Of a stretch of 64,000 nucleotides of DNA, positions 22,451 through 32,439 are shown in pieces; position 1 is the stretch's first letter; the number at the start of each line of letters is the position of its first letter. The notes under the pieces were generated by a model. That model searched no databases. It was given only the letters and a program-made list of their open reading frames with translations, and was not told the DNA's origin. The position numbers were made by a program, and so were the translations under genes. The stretch spans positions 48,240 through 112,239 of the forward strand of contig CAUEEP010000233.1 of NCBI GenBank assembly GCA_958450365.1, written 5' to 3'. The DNA comes from Mesorhabditis belari (taxonomy: Eukaryota > Nematoda > Chromadorea > Rhabditida > Rhabditidae).

Positions 22451-22998
22451 TGAATATGACTTTTTAAAGATCATTTTGCTTGTTTGTTCAAATGATTTGA
22501 GAAAAGCTCATCAAAAAGCGAGTACAAATCGAAAAGAAAACAAAAATAAAGACTGTTGTGCAATTTAAACCAATTTAAAACAAAAATCAAAAACAAAAAG
22601 TTTATTTAAAAGACTCTATTTGAAGATTTTGGCAATAAAATGAGATTTTTAGAGAGAAATGATTCATGCCAACAAGATCAAAGATCAAAAGATCAAAGAA
22701 AACAAGATCCCTTAAGTGTCGAAGAGTTCGATCAAGATGAGATTCAGTGAGTGAGCCAACAAAATAGGATTTATTGGATAATTGATCTAGATAAAAAGTA
22801 TCTTCTTAGTGCTAAATTGGGCTCAGAAAAAGATTGCTAAAAAAAGAATAATAAATGTAGATTTATTCGACACGAATAATGAATTACAGCGCAACGGAGG
22901 AGATTTTTACCCCTAATTACCCCTATTGCCTAAATGTTGCTAAGAAAAAAAAAACCCATAATAAAACCTATAATAATGGGAAAAAGAACTAATCTTTC

Positions 22999-23070
22999 TA
23001 GCCGCCAGGATCGAACCCTTAACCCCCCGACTAGGAGAGAAGACTCCTATCCGGTTGGCTACGACGGCTA
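22999..23070 (-). other. tRNA-like sequence, probably degenerate
   Basis: On the minus strand the ends pair as a seven-base acceptor (TAGCCGT with GCGGCTA, one G-T). A box-A-like GTAGCCAACCGGATAGG and a box-B-like GGTTCGATCC are present. The D stem does not form, and the anticodon arm only forms with G-T pairs, so I do not call a functional tRNA. It may be a tRNA pseudogene or SINE head. The rest of 22450-23530 shows no gene. Confidence 0.35.
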
Positions 23071-23540
23071 TATAATCAAAAAAGAATAATTCTAATTCTA
23101 TTGTTAAAAAGATTAGAAAATTTATTTCAACTCAATTTTAAAAAGCCAAAATTCACAACAACTATTCGAATTTCTGGATCAGTTTTGGAAACAAGAATGT
23201 TTTAGAAAGTCTTAGAAACAGGAAACAAGAACGAGAACGGGAGAATCTCATTCAACTTGCTTGATTGCTCTAAATTAAGCAAAATATTACCACCAAACAA
23301 ATTCTGATTCTATTTTTGAACCAAGAACTACAAAGATTTAAATTTCCTTTAAAACAATAATCTTCAATCTTTCTGTACTGTTTTTCGAGCACTTTCCTTG
23401 TAATGATTTATTTGTGTTTCGCTTAAAAAGACTAAAACACTATGTAATTATTGGAAATTGTTCCTTTTTTGCCAATCCCTGCTCGGCTTTTCCACATTTA
23501 TCCAAAACCAAAACTGTACTAGAAGATTTTCTTCTAGAAA

Positions 23541-26292
23541 ATGGCCAACTCCACTCCTTTCTATGATGATCTTTTCACCACAACTGCTTCAGTTTTCCAT
23601 ACGAACAACTCAGCAGATGATTGGTCATTAACACAGTGTCAAGACTATAGTGGTTTTGCATTTTATCGAAATTATGGAGTCGCTTATACATGGGATGGGC
23701 TTCCGGTTAGATCTTCTGTGAAAGACGGTGTCAATGATTGGGTGGCTGGATCGCAAATTATGGTAAGCATTGGGCCTGAGCCTGAAATCCAAATAGTAAA
23801 CCAATTTTGGTTCTTTTACAGCTTGCTTTGTTTGGAATAGTTCTGAATATCCATTGTGCTCGGGTTATCGTCAGAAATCCGAATATTTCCTGGCCTGTTC
23901 GATTCTATTTATTATTCGATTGCTTGAGTAGAGGCATTGATTCAATATGTTTCTTCTACAAATGTTATTGTCTTTTGACGTAAGAATTCTTTATATCCAA
24001 CGACCGTAAAAGCTGTAATAGTAGCCCTAAGGGCACTATTTTTTCGATAGTACTTTTTGCCATTCACATAACCAAAATCGGAAAATATTAGATTATCACT
24101 CATTAAAGAAACAGTTTTCAATTATTTTATCTACAAAAACAAGTAAAATTCAACAAAAATTAGGAAAAAAAAAGAAGAAATTTAAAAATCTAGAACAACT
24201 AATATATCAGATTCAAATTCTTCCTCACATCTTTTGATTTCTTGATGAAAAGCGAGAAGATTTGCTGAAGTAAGAGGAACCAGAAGCACATCGACTTCTT
24301 TTTCGCCACGTGCATCCCTGAGTGACTGTAGTCCTGTAGGAAGCGGGTCATCGGGTTCAAAACAGTGAATCAGCACCACTTGGCACCACTTGGATCGATT
24401 CCAACACCACAGCTTTTGAGGGTTCGACGAATGACTTCTTCCGAAATTGAATCCCAAGCATCAGCAACCCATTTTAAGTAGATGTTCCAGGAGCCTTTGG
24501 GTTCCCACCTTTTGTGCGTTGCAGCAAAAGCTAATCCTTGTAAAACTGTCAAACCAGAGCCTTAAAAGGATTCCAAGCCACATCTGCACATTAAACAAAC
24601 TTTGTAGTGCCTCCAGGAACAAAGAAACAATCCAATTGAAGCTGATTGAGCTTTTCCCTCGTCGATTCACTTTGATGAGAGGCTAAACGATCTCAAATCA
24701 TCAATGTACGATCAGTTCCTGAAAAACCTAACCCCTTTGAGCGATCTCTCCAATATTTGCTTGTTATCTCACTATTGAACCATTTGACACAATATTTCGC
24801 TGAATATCCAAAGAGAGGTGCAAAATATTCAGCCAAAGGCAGATGCAAACTGGGGGGATATTATTAGAGGAGAGAGGCTACTATTAGAGGGCTATTATTA
24901 CAGTTTTTACGGTATTCATTTTCTTCTAGTTGGGAGTGCGTGAACCCCTATGGTTCACCGTTATCTGGATTGATGATCAACAAAATCGTCACTTCTTTTT
25001 ATTTGGCTATGATCTATTCAATGCAAATGATTGCAAATGGGCTTTGCACGAATCGGTTAGGGAATTGAATTACGAATAAATAGAAATAGTTTACTAAACT
25101 GGCTGAAAGCTGAAGTTTTGGCTATGATTTTTCTGGCTTTACAATTCTGACTTGTGAAACACAACTCAAACTATTAGTCTATGCAATCTTATATTCAGAA
25201 TCTTTGCCGTTTTCTTTGATGGCCGATTCTACTCTAAAATGGAAAGAATAGCTCTCCCTCATTCACTCTTTTTATGGATCATCCCTGTTGTCATTTATTG
25301 TTATCAAATCGGTGACGGTTAGTGAAATCATCCGAAAAGTATTGTCAAAGAAAAGTACTTCTAGTTGTCAACGAGGAAACGGGTTTTGTTTGCTTTGGTT
25401 GCTGGTATTTCAGTCCATTGCATTATTGCACAACTTGTTTCTATTCATGGAACGATTTGGCCCAATGGTTTCTCAGTTATCTCGATAATGTCATGTACGG
25501 TTTATTCGGGGCAACTTTTGCTCTCGATTTGGTAACATTGTGGAAAGTTCGACAAATAGTGAGTTCTACTTTGTAAAACTGAACGATTATTTCCTTAATT
25601 TGTTTAAAGCACGTTGAAAGCTACCATAATCCAGTCATTAATTTATTCAATTTATCTCTTTTTGATTAGGAAAACTCTCAACAAGTATTGAATAAAAAAA
25701 TAGAGTTAAAAAACTAAACGAGATTACGGTATTTCTCACAAATTAACACGTTTTAGGAGAACTTCAAACCAAAAATCGGGTAAAGAAATTGAAATTGAAA
25801 AGAAATTGAAAAGATATGTATCAAAAACGATTCAGATAATTGAACAAAACTGTTATTTGGTTCAAAAGAAGAATTGATTCAGCTGAATTGCTAAAATCGT
25901 ACTTTAAAGTCTCTTAAAGTCAAAATTCAGACAAAACGATCGCCAACCAGTCGTCGAGCTGATGCCCGCTTATCAATAATGGTACGTTTTCATTGCAAAT
26001 CTCATTCAAAACCTTCCCAGCTTGTCACCACTCATTTCATCACTGTCACTTATCTCATTGTTCACTATTCTCTGCAATATTTTTTCCAACAAGGTCTCCC
26101 CATTTTCTACTATTTACTCCTTGAGGTTTACCCCTTCACTTCACAATCATTTTTCGCGTGAGTTTATAGAAAATTTGTAATTGAAATTGTTTATTTAGGA
26201 TCGTCATTTGGAGATTTATGATTCCACCAAAGGCTTTAAAAAAGTCTCCCAAAAATTTCAAATTCTATGCGTTGAAATTGAAATTTATTTGA
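23541..26292 (+). CDS. seven-transmembrane receptor, nematode chemoreceptor type (Srx/Srsx-like)
   Basis: Seven exons with matching phases: 23541-23762, 23822-23979, 24930-25055, 25199-25311, 25365-25558, 25931-26157 and 26199-26292, giving 377 residues. The N terminus is extracellular with an N-glycosylation site (MANST). Helices follow: LALFGIVLNIHCARVIVR (TM1), VRFYLLFDCLSRGIDS (TM2), then TM3 ending ANGLCTNRIFAVF, which occupies the DRY-like position as TNR. TM4 is SLFLWIIPVVIYCY, a Cys-containing second loop (YCTTCFYSW) follows, and TM5 contains GLFGATFALDLVTLW. A basic third inner loop, TM6 and TM7 complete it. NRIFAV and the LD-x-x-T motif after TM5 point to the Srx/Srsx chemoreceptor families. 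Ligand unknown. Intron 2 carries a pogo-like transposon remnant. The six-exon core splices cleanly, so the gene may be intact. Confidence 0.75.
24004..24912 (-). mobile_element. decayed pogo/Tigger-like DNA transposon in receptor intron 2
   Basis: The ends are inverted: CCGTAAAAGCTGTAATAGTAG at 24004 and CTATTATTACAGTTTTTACGG ending at 24912. Inside, the minus strand reads KWVADAWDSISEEVIRR followed by TLKSCGVGIDPSG (24370-24490), which matches the C-terminal part of pogo/Tigger DDE transposases (W-x-x-x-AW-x-x-I-x-x-x-x-I-x-x-x-F-x-x-CGI). Frames are broken on both sides. The termini resemble those of the foldback MITEs at 41, 43, 57 and 62.7 kb, which have CCGTAAATACTGTAATAGTA. Confidence 0.65.
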
Positions 26293-26300
26293 AATCTCTT

Positions 26301-27130
26301 CTATGTCTTTAATCCCCTCGAGCTCAGAAATGTATTGAGTTTTTCTTCTTCGCTTGTGGACTCACATTTTTGTAATATCTTGCATTGAAAAGTCAAATGA
26401 AGAAAGTAGCATCTTTTGCTAAAGTTTGTTTCACAATTTGACAAAAATTCAGGACGAAGAGGGCTCATTTTTTCAGCTTTTAAATGAACCATTTCGATTG
26501 ATCGAGGAATTTTTGAAATCGAATCAATAAAACAGTCAGCCGGTGTCTCCCAAATAAGCACTCAAGTTTTTGAAAAACTGTCAGAAAATGTTTGACATTC
26601 TCGGTGATTTCCTCTTTACTAAACATCAACTCAAGCTTTGTGAAAGTTCCAATGAAAAGTCGAGACAAAACTTTTATCAGAAAAGTCATTTTCACATTGA
26701 GATACAATTTCTCGAAGCGCAACGTAAATTTCACGCAAATTTTCTCGATTTGAGTCATCATTTCAACAATTTTCTCCTGTTCATTTGAGTCGATTGCAGA
26801 ATTCATTAAAATTTTATGTGGTTGCATTTTAGATAAACCAGAAACGAGAATTAGCTTAGAAAACTCTTGACAATTCAAACTTAATCAAGCGTTTCAACGA
26901 AAAAATCTAGTCACTTTATAGTTTCATAGTACACTTGCCTATTTTCAATTCAATTCAATGATTTTTCTTGTGATTTGAAACAAACTCCAAGTCATCAACT
27001 CCAAGCTATCAGAAAGACTAGAAAAACCCCAAGAAATCGAAAGATTATAGCTTGTTAATCTTTCAAACGAAAGGAATGCTCGACGCTTAAAAAGGCTTGA
27101 TTTTCGCGAAATTCTTATCAATTCCACACC
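26301..27130 (-). pseudogene. F-box-like protein remnant (copy C)
   Basis: Minus-strand fragments line up with the F-box-like protein at 6536: SLFKRRAFLSFERLTSYNLS near 27050-27120 versus LFPRKILQLRFWIG. A middle fragment has KLYLNVKMTF (26600-26700) and the last part has ETPADCFIDSISKIPRSIEM (26480-26560). Stops and frame changes separate them, and no single frame exceeds 132 codons. The plus-strand frame at 26570-26788 is its shadow. Confidence 0.6.
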
Positions 27131-27157
27131 TTTGCTATTCCGAAAACTTTCTAGAGA

Positions 27158-28191
27158 ATGCCCAACTACAAGCTCACGTATTTTGACTTGAGAGGACGAG
27201 CTGAAGTAAATAAATATTCTAAAGTTTTATCTATTGACTTTAAAATCAAAAATTTGTTGTCATTGCCTATGATTTTAGATCCATCGTCAACTCTTTGCTT
27301 TGGCCGGTGTCCCCTATGTTGATAAACGGATCAAGCCCGAAGATTGGCCAACATTGAAGCCAAGTGAGTATCGAAAACATTTAAAAGCGCATTCTAAGTT
27401 CAAATTAAACATGCCAAACATTAAAAACACAATAGTCAATTAAAAAATCAGAATTACTGCATTAGATCAAGAATTTTTTCAGCAACCCCATTCGGCCAGC
27501 TTCCTTTGTTGGAAGTCGATGGAAAACCCATTCCCCAATCAATGGCAATCGCTCGTTTTTTGGCTAAGCGATTCGGTTAGAAATGACAAAATTCATAATC
27601 AATTGATTTCTCAGGTTTTGCTGGTGCCAACGATCTTGAGGAGGCTCAAATCGATGCTCTCGTCGATTTGTTGAATGACTATATGACTGAGCAAAAGCAC
27701 TTCTTTGGGGTGCTTGTCGGACGAGTGCCTGGAGATAAGGTAGCTTTTCAATAGTGAATTTGGAACTTGGGTCTGATTTGGAATCATTAATCATTCCATT
27801 CAGGCAGCCGCCACCAAAGAGCTCTTCGAACCAGCCAGAGACAAGTACTTTCCACTTGTCATCGAGAAATACCTGAAGAAGAGCAAGAGCGGATTTCTGG
27901 TTAGTGCAACTCTATTTTAGACTGAAATGCTTTTTCACAACAACTAAACCCTTACAGGTTGGCTCAAAAGTCTCATGGGTTGACTTGCATCTCGCCGGCC
28001 ACATCACCACCTATCAACAGCTCATCCCGGGAGCTTTTGACAAGTATCCAGAGGTGATTTTACTAGAAAATAGATATTTGGGTTAATTTCATAGCTTGTT
28101 TTGTATTTAGGTGATTGCCCATCGAGACCGAGTCGAGGCTCTGCCTGCAATCAAAGAATGGATCGCTAAACGGCCAAAGAGCAGCTACTAA
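27158..28191 (+). CDS. glutathione S-transferase, sigma/nematode type
   Basis: Seven exons: 27158-27205, 27279-27363, 27483-27575, 27615-27739, 27804-27899, 27958-28053 and 28111-28191, giving 207 residues, the usual length. The N-terminal thioredoxin-fold half has MPNYKLTYFDLRGRAE with the catalytic Tyr at residue 8, TPFGQLPLLEVDG and the glutathione-binding QSMAIARFLA. The C-terminal helical domain has SWVDLHLAG, the N-capping-type motif of the family, and ends KSSY-stop. It conjugates glutathione to electrophiles in the cytosol. All junctions are canonical with no odd residues, so this is probably a functional gene. Confidence 0.93.
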
Positions 28192-28560
28192 CGAACTCAA
28201 ATTTTGTATTTTAAAATTATCTATTGACAATAAATCAATTTTTGCATTATCCAATTGATAAGATAAAATTCAGCATAGAAAGTGAACTAGGTCCGATTTT
28301 TGAATTCTCGATGTACTCGATGACTGTACACTTGGTCAAAGGTTGGAAACTTGGGATAAATTGGGTATTTGCAGAAAATATGACTGACAATGAGTAATAT
28401 CCGCTGATTCACTCAATTTGTCATTTGGAGAATTTAAAGAGTTCCCGTTGATCTTTGCTCTCTTGATCCCAAAATAATTGAGTATAAAAGCTGCAACGTT
28501 GAACTTCATTAAACAAAAAGAATGCTCAAATCACTAATTTATTTCATTACTTTCTTACAG
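28192..28560. other. intergenic, no gene seen
   Basis: Contains a polyadenylation-like AATAAA near 28229 for the GST gene and otherwise nothing recognisable. Confidence 0.5.
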
Positions 28561-28562
28561 TC

Positions 28563-29222
28563 ATATGCAAAAGTCTTTTAACACTCAATTTTCTAAAAGG
28601 TTTCATCGATTCTCTTTGATAAGCTATTGATAGTTTTATTTACACAAACGCTATCGCTATACAATACTTACTAATCGAGAAAAAATATAATTGTCAAAAC
28701 ATTTCTGAAGATCGTGGTGCAAAAGTCTTTTAGCACAAGACGAAATTAAGCTATAATCAATATTTTGTCGGCCTTCCTTTTGACAAAAGTACTTCTTCAA
28801 TACGAGTAAGCATCGATGTAATTAACTCATCAAGTATTCCTGGTCCAATCGTTCTCCAGATTTTCTGATGTAAAACCATAGCACGACTTTAGAATTGAAT
28901 CGTTTTCCTCACAACTTCGATTTCAAATAGGCCCATAAATTCTCGATAACACTTAAATCCTCGGTCATCCCACATCTGTGCACATTTCCAGACGCATTCG
29001 TTTTTTCCATAATAAGTGAAACGGTTGGGGGCGTACAACCGTTTCACGTCAACCGAGGTGAGCAACGTCTTGTCGTGGCATTCCTTGATCTCTTGCCTCG
29101 GCGATCATTTCTTTATCCGGAGTTGTCAAATCCGCTCCTGGCATCTAAAAAATTAAATAAGTAAATATGAAACGAACGAATCAGTATCCCGCACAAAATT
29201 ATAAGACAAAGACTTTTGCATC
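28563..29222 (-). mobile_element. Tc1-like transposon remnant
   Basis: The ends are mirrored: TATGCAAAAGTCTTTT at 28563 and CAAAGACTTTTGCAT at about 29208-29222. The minus strand at 28960-28760 reads EDLSVIENLWAYLKSK, the C-terminal catalytic Glu region of Tc1-like transposases, then after frame shifts ELITSMLTRIEEVLLSKGRP and a stop. Another internal copy of the end sequence lies at 28717-28738. The enzyme is not intact. Confidence 0.65.
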
Positions 29223-29345
29223 ACGATCTTCAGGAGTGTTTTGACAATTATATATTCTTTTCACGATGAATAAGTGTTTTATAGCGACAACCTTTGTGCA
29301 AATTTTGACGTGCGGTTTTAAGGGACTGGTGTGAAACCGACGCGG
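29140..29345. repeat. dispersed repeat shared with 31194-31350
   Basis: GGCATCTAAAAAATTAAAT ... CGATCTTCAGGAGTGTTTTG ... ATGAATAAGTGTTTTATAGC occurs here and, slightly changed, at 31199-31345, flanking the F-box gene on both sides. The motif AGTATCCCGCACAAAAT also occurs twice here (29183 and 29372). 29350-29940 has no gene. Confidence 0.7.
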
Positions 29346-30024
29346 CGCTTTCTGAAGCGTGGATGCGCTACAGTATCCCGCACAAAATCCCCCTTTTGCC
29401 ATTCTTTTCATTTTCCTCAACTCCATGATCCGGAAACTTTGTCCGGTTTTTACGCCGAATCCCGCTAAGTTTTCTTCCCCTTCGTAGAAACTATTATGTT
29501 TTTGTCGCGCGTTTTTAAAGTACTTTCTCCCTGGTTCGTTCCCTTCTTTTTTATATTGTTTGCCCAGCGTTTGTTGTTTAAAATTCTAATAGAGTTTTAT
29601 TTCGTTTTCTTTTTGGCTTCTTCCACCCCATTGTTTTGAATCCGTTCCCACATGTCTTATAAACTCAACTTAACTAATTCCTTTTAACTAAAACGCAAAT
29701 CTAAATATTTGTATGCTTTAAAGGGTATCTTTGCTTTTTAATCTGGAAAGTTTAAGCTGTGAAGGTTTTTTGGGTAAAATTTAGCTTTATCTACGTTTGA
29801 TCGCTTCTAATTAGTTTTTTATACATTTCTCGTTGGTTTTATGGTTTATTGGAGTCATTTTTCATATCAAAAATGATTTATTGAACTGCTTGATACGATT
29901 TTTACAATGAAAAATTATTACTGCGCTAGATTAACCTCAAAAAGTGGTTTTGGTGACAAAAGTGACTTCAGTAAATCATACAAATGTCAATTCCAATAAT
30001 GCCTTTTTATTTTCAGATACGGGA

Positions 30025-31035
30025 ATGTCGGTTGCAACGATCGGTGATTTGCCGTTGGAGCTGGTTGAGAAGATCGCACGCCATCTCGATGTGAAAGACG
30101 TGCTGAGATTGGTGATGGTGAACAGGGGGCTCTACTCGACCTATGCAATGGATCAATCGATCGTTTTCGGAAAGCACGTCGCTGTGGTTGCCCTGGGACA
30201 GGACTCCGAACTAAAGAATTGGATGAAGAAGTTCGTGAATTCTCCGTCCTTTCAACTGAATGCAACTCGTCTTCCTTTCGCCAAACGAATCGATTCATGC
30301 GACGAGTTAAACGTCCATTTCGATGCCGACTGGACCGATGGAATGTTCTTAGGCCAGTTGAAATCCGTTAACCAACTCGTGTTCGTTGTTAACACGAAGG
30401 AAGATTGTCTGAAGTTCCTCACCAATTTTTGTGGATCGGTCAAAAAGAACGCAACACTAGACATCAACATCGGCTCATTTGAACAGGATCAAGTAATGAA
30501 AGAGCAACTCGGCAAATTCATCGAAAATCAATTGAATGAATGCGAGAAAATGATTTTGCCTTATTCGATGCAGAGTGCTCTGCCTCGTTGCTTCCATGAG
30601 GCCATGATGGAAACGCAAATCAAAATGCTTTCAATCGAGATTTGGCATTGGGAATTTGATCGAATGGTCGACTGGATTGTCAATCAAGGAATTCTAATTA
30701 AGAATTCTGAAGCTGTGATTCACATTGTAACGCAAAAGTGGTTTTCTTTCACCGGCTTTCACGCGATTTTCTTTCACCGGCTCAAGGACTTCAACGAGTC
30801 GATGACGGCGAAAATCACTCAGCACTCGTTTCTCGTGCAAACGAGCTTCTCAGGGGAAACGAAGTTCCACTGGTCTTTCCGTTCGACAAAAATAGTTCGT
30901 GTTTCCGCCGCCGAATCGACTCAACGACGAGTTGCATCTACGTGTTTCACAAGTTTGGATTGCAATTTTTGGCCTTCTACATGCCGTCTCAATGAATTAT
31001 TCTCTCAAATCTGCTCTATATTTAGATCTTTTTGA
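30025..31035 (+). CDS. F-box protein
   Basis: Starts at ATG 30025, right after TTTTCAGATACGGGA, which could be a trans-splice acceptor. An in-frame upstream extension to 29944 is unlikely to be translated. The N terminus GDLPLELVEKIARHLDVKD and VNRGLY is a standard F-box, the Skp1-binding part of SCF ubiquitin ligases. The remainder is a helical/leucine-rich substrate region with EIWHWEF and RMVDWI. From about 30880 the best protein-like reading changes frame (YVFHKFGLQFLAFYMPSQ, ending TGA 30995), so the gene has a very short intron near 30870-30900 or a frameshift. In the uninterrupted frame it ends at 31035. Unlike copies A-C, this F-box is close to consensus. Confidence 0.75.
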   Translation: MSVATIGDLPLELVEKIARHLDVKDVLRLVMVNRGLYSTYAMDQSIVFGKHVAVVALGQDSELKNWMKKFVNSPSFQLNATRLPFAKRIDSCDELNVHFDADWTDGMFLGQLKSVNQLVFVVNTKEDCLKFLTNFCGSVKKNATLDINIGSFEQDQVMKEQLGKFIENQLNECEKMILPYSMQSALPRCFHEAMMETQIKMLSIEIWHWEFDRMVDWIVNQGILIKNSEAVIHIVTQKWFSFTGFHAIFFHRLKDFNESMTAKITQHSFLVQTSFSGETKFHWSFRSTKIVRVSAAESTQRRVASTCFTSLDCNFWPSTCRLNELFSQICSIFRSF

Positions 31036-31198
31036 ATCTGTATTTTCTATTTTGAGTTTTTCCATTATTGCAATATGTTGTGTGCGTCAATGATTATTTG
31101 GCTCGCCTTTATTCCCCCCGCTAAAGCATATATCTACTATATAAATACAGTCTCTTGTATTTGGAATTTGTTGCCAAAGCATATCTGTGAAAATACTC

Positions 31199-31345
31199 TT
31201 GGCATCTAAAAAAATTAGTACCAGTAAATATTGAAACGAACGAAAATAATAATTTTTGCAAGTGTCAAAAGAATTGCACCACGATCTTCAGGAGTGTTTT
31301 GACAATTATATTTTTTTCGATGAATAAGTGTTGCATAGCGACAAC
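31199..31345. repeat. dispersed repeat, second copy (see 29140)
   Basis: GGCATCTAAAAAAATTAGT ... CACGATCTTCAGGAGTGTTT ... GATGAATAAGTGTTGCATAG. The rest of 31040-32430 is intergenic, with a GTGACACT short tandem at 31772-31791 and the hairpin at 32149. Confidence 0.7.
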
Positions 31346-32148
31346 GTTTATGTAAATAAATTTTATATATATTTGTGTAAATAAAGCTATTAATAGCTTA
31401 GAGAGCACAATGAACTTTATCAAAGAAATTGCTAGTATGAAAAGAAAAAGTCAAAACAAAGCGATAAGTTTTGTTTGCATATATTCCAGGAATGTTTTTG
31501 TGCAAAAATTATTGAGATTGATCAAGTCTACACAAACTAGTAGCGTTTTGAACAGACATAACTGATTTTTTTTAAGTTGACACACTATAGTGTGCACTTT
31601 CTACCGTAACCAAACAACAGAAAACAAGAAAAAGCCACTTTTTGAATCTTTTTTTATCTTTTTTGTTATTCTCCGTCCAAAGACGAACGCGGAGTCAAAG
31701 TTAAGTTTTTTATCGTAACATACTGCTAAACTCAACCGCTTCACAGTTCACTGTTTAAACTGTGAACTCTGTGACACTGTGACACTGTGACAAATCTCAA
31801 CAACGTTCTGAATATCGGTTGATTTCGTCGTTGTCTCGTTCATCAAGATCAGATAATCTTCTAGATACAGATTTGAGAGTAGACTTGAGAAGTAAAAAAC
31901 TTATGAACTTAAAAAGTTAAGTTTCAATTTTAAATTTAAATTAACAAATAAGCCGACCTTTTTCTTCAGTGATCAACATTTCCGAGACAAAAAAGAACGT
32001 TGAATCATTCAAACCGGTGGGTTTTCGTAGCTATATGGGAAAATAACTTTTTACATCTGATATTGACTATGTTATGACTTGCTCATCTTGAGCTAGCTAA
32101 TGTAGTCCAAAGAAAATGAAAGCGTTTCTACAAAATTTCAAATAACAA

Positions 32149-32213
32149 TGATCTAATATAGTATAACTGACTTGACTTTCGTCAAGTCAAGTCAGTTATA
32201 CTATATTAGATCA
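32149..32213. repeat. perfect 28-bp inverted repeat (hairpin)
   Basis: TGATCTAATATAGTATAACT continues to 32176 and is mirrored exactly at 32186-32213, with a 9-nt spacer. No terminator or gene is adjacent. Perfect pairing argues against an ordinary microRNA precursor and for a short foldback insertion. Confidence 0.8.
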
Positions 32214-32439
32214 CTGTGACTTTCGCTTTTAAAAGTGTCCATCTACAAGAAATTTTTCCACAACTTGTATATTTACTGAAATTTTTTGAAATACAAGGAT
32301 TTATGGAAAGAAAATTTCTGATCACAAAACGACAAGGATAAATTGCGTGTGATCTTTCGACTCTTTTTCGAGTACAAAAGCTTTCTCAAGTGTTCTTTGA
32401 CTTTGATAATCTTCAGTTAATGACATACAATAAAAATTT

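Noticed and set aside
22999..23070. Functional tRNA gene
   Set aside because: D stem does not pair and the anticodon arm needs two G-T pairs and an odd loop; kept only as tRNA-like.
24182..24686. Separate host gene inside receptor intron 2
   Set aside because: The fragments match a transposase C terminus, are frame-broken, and lie between inverted transposon ends.
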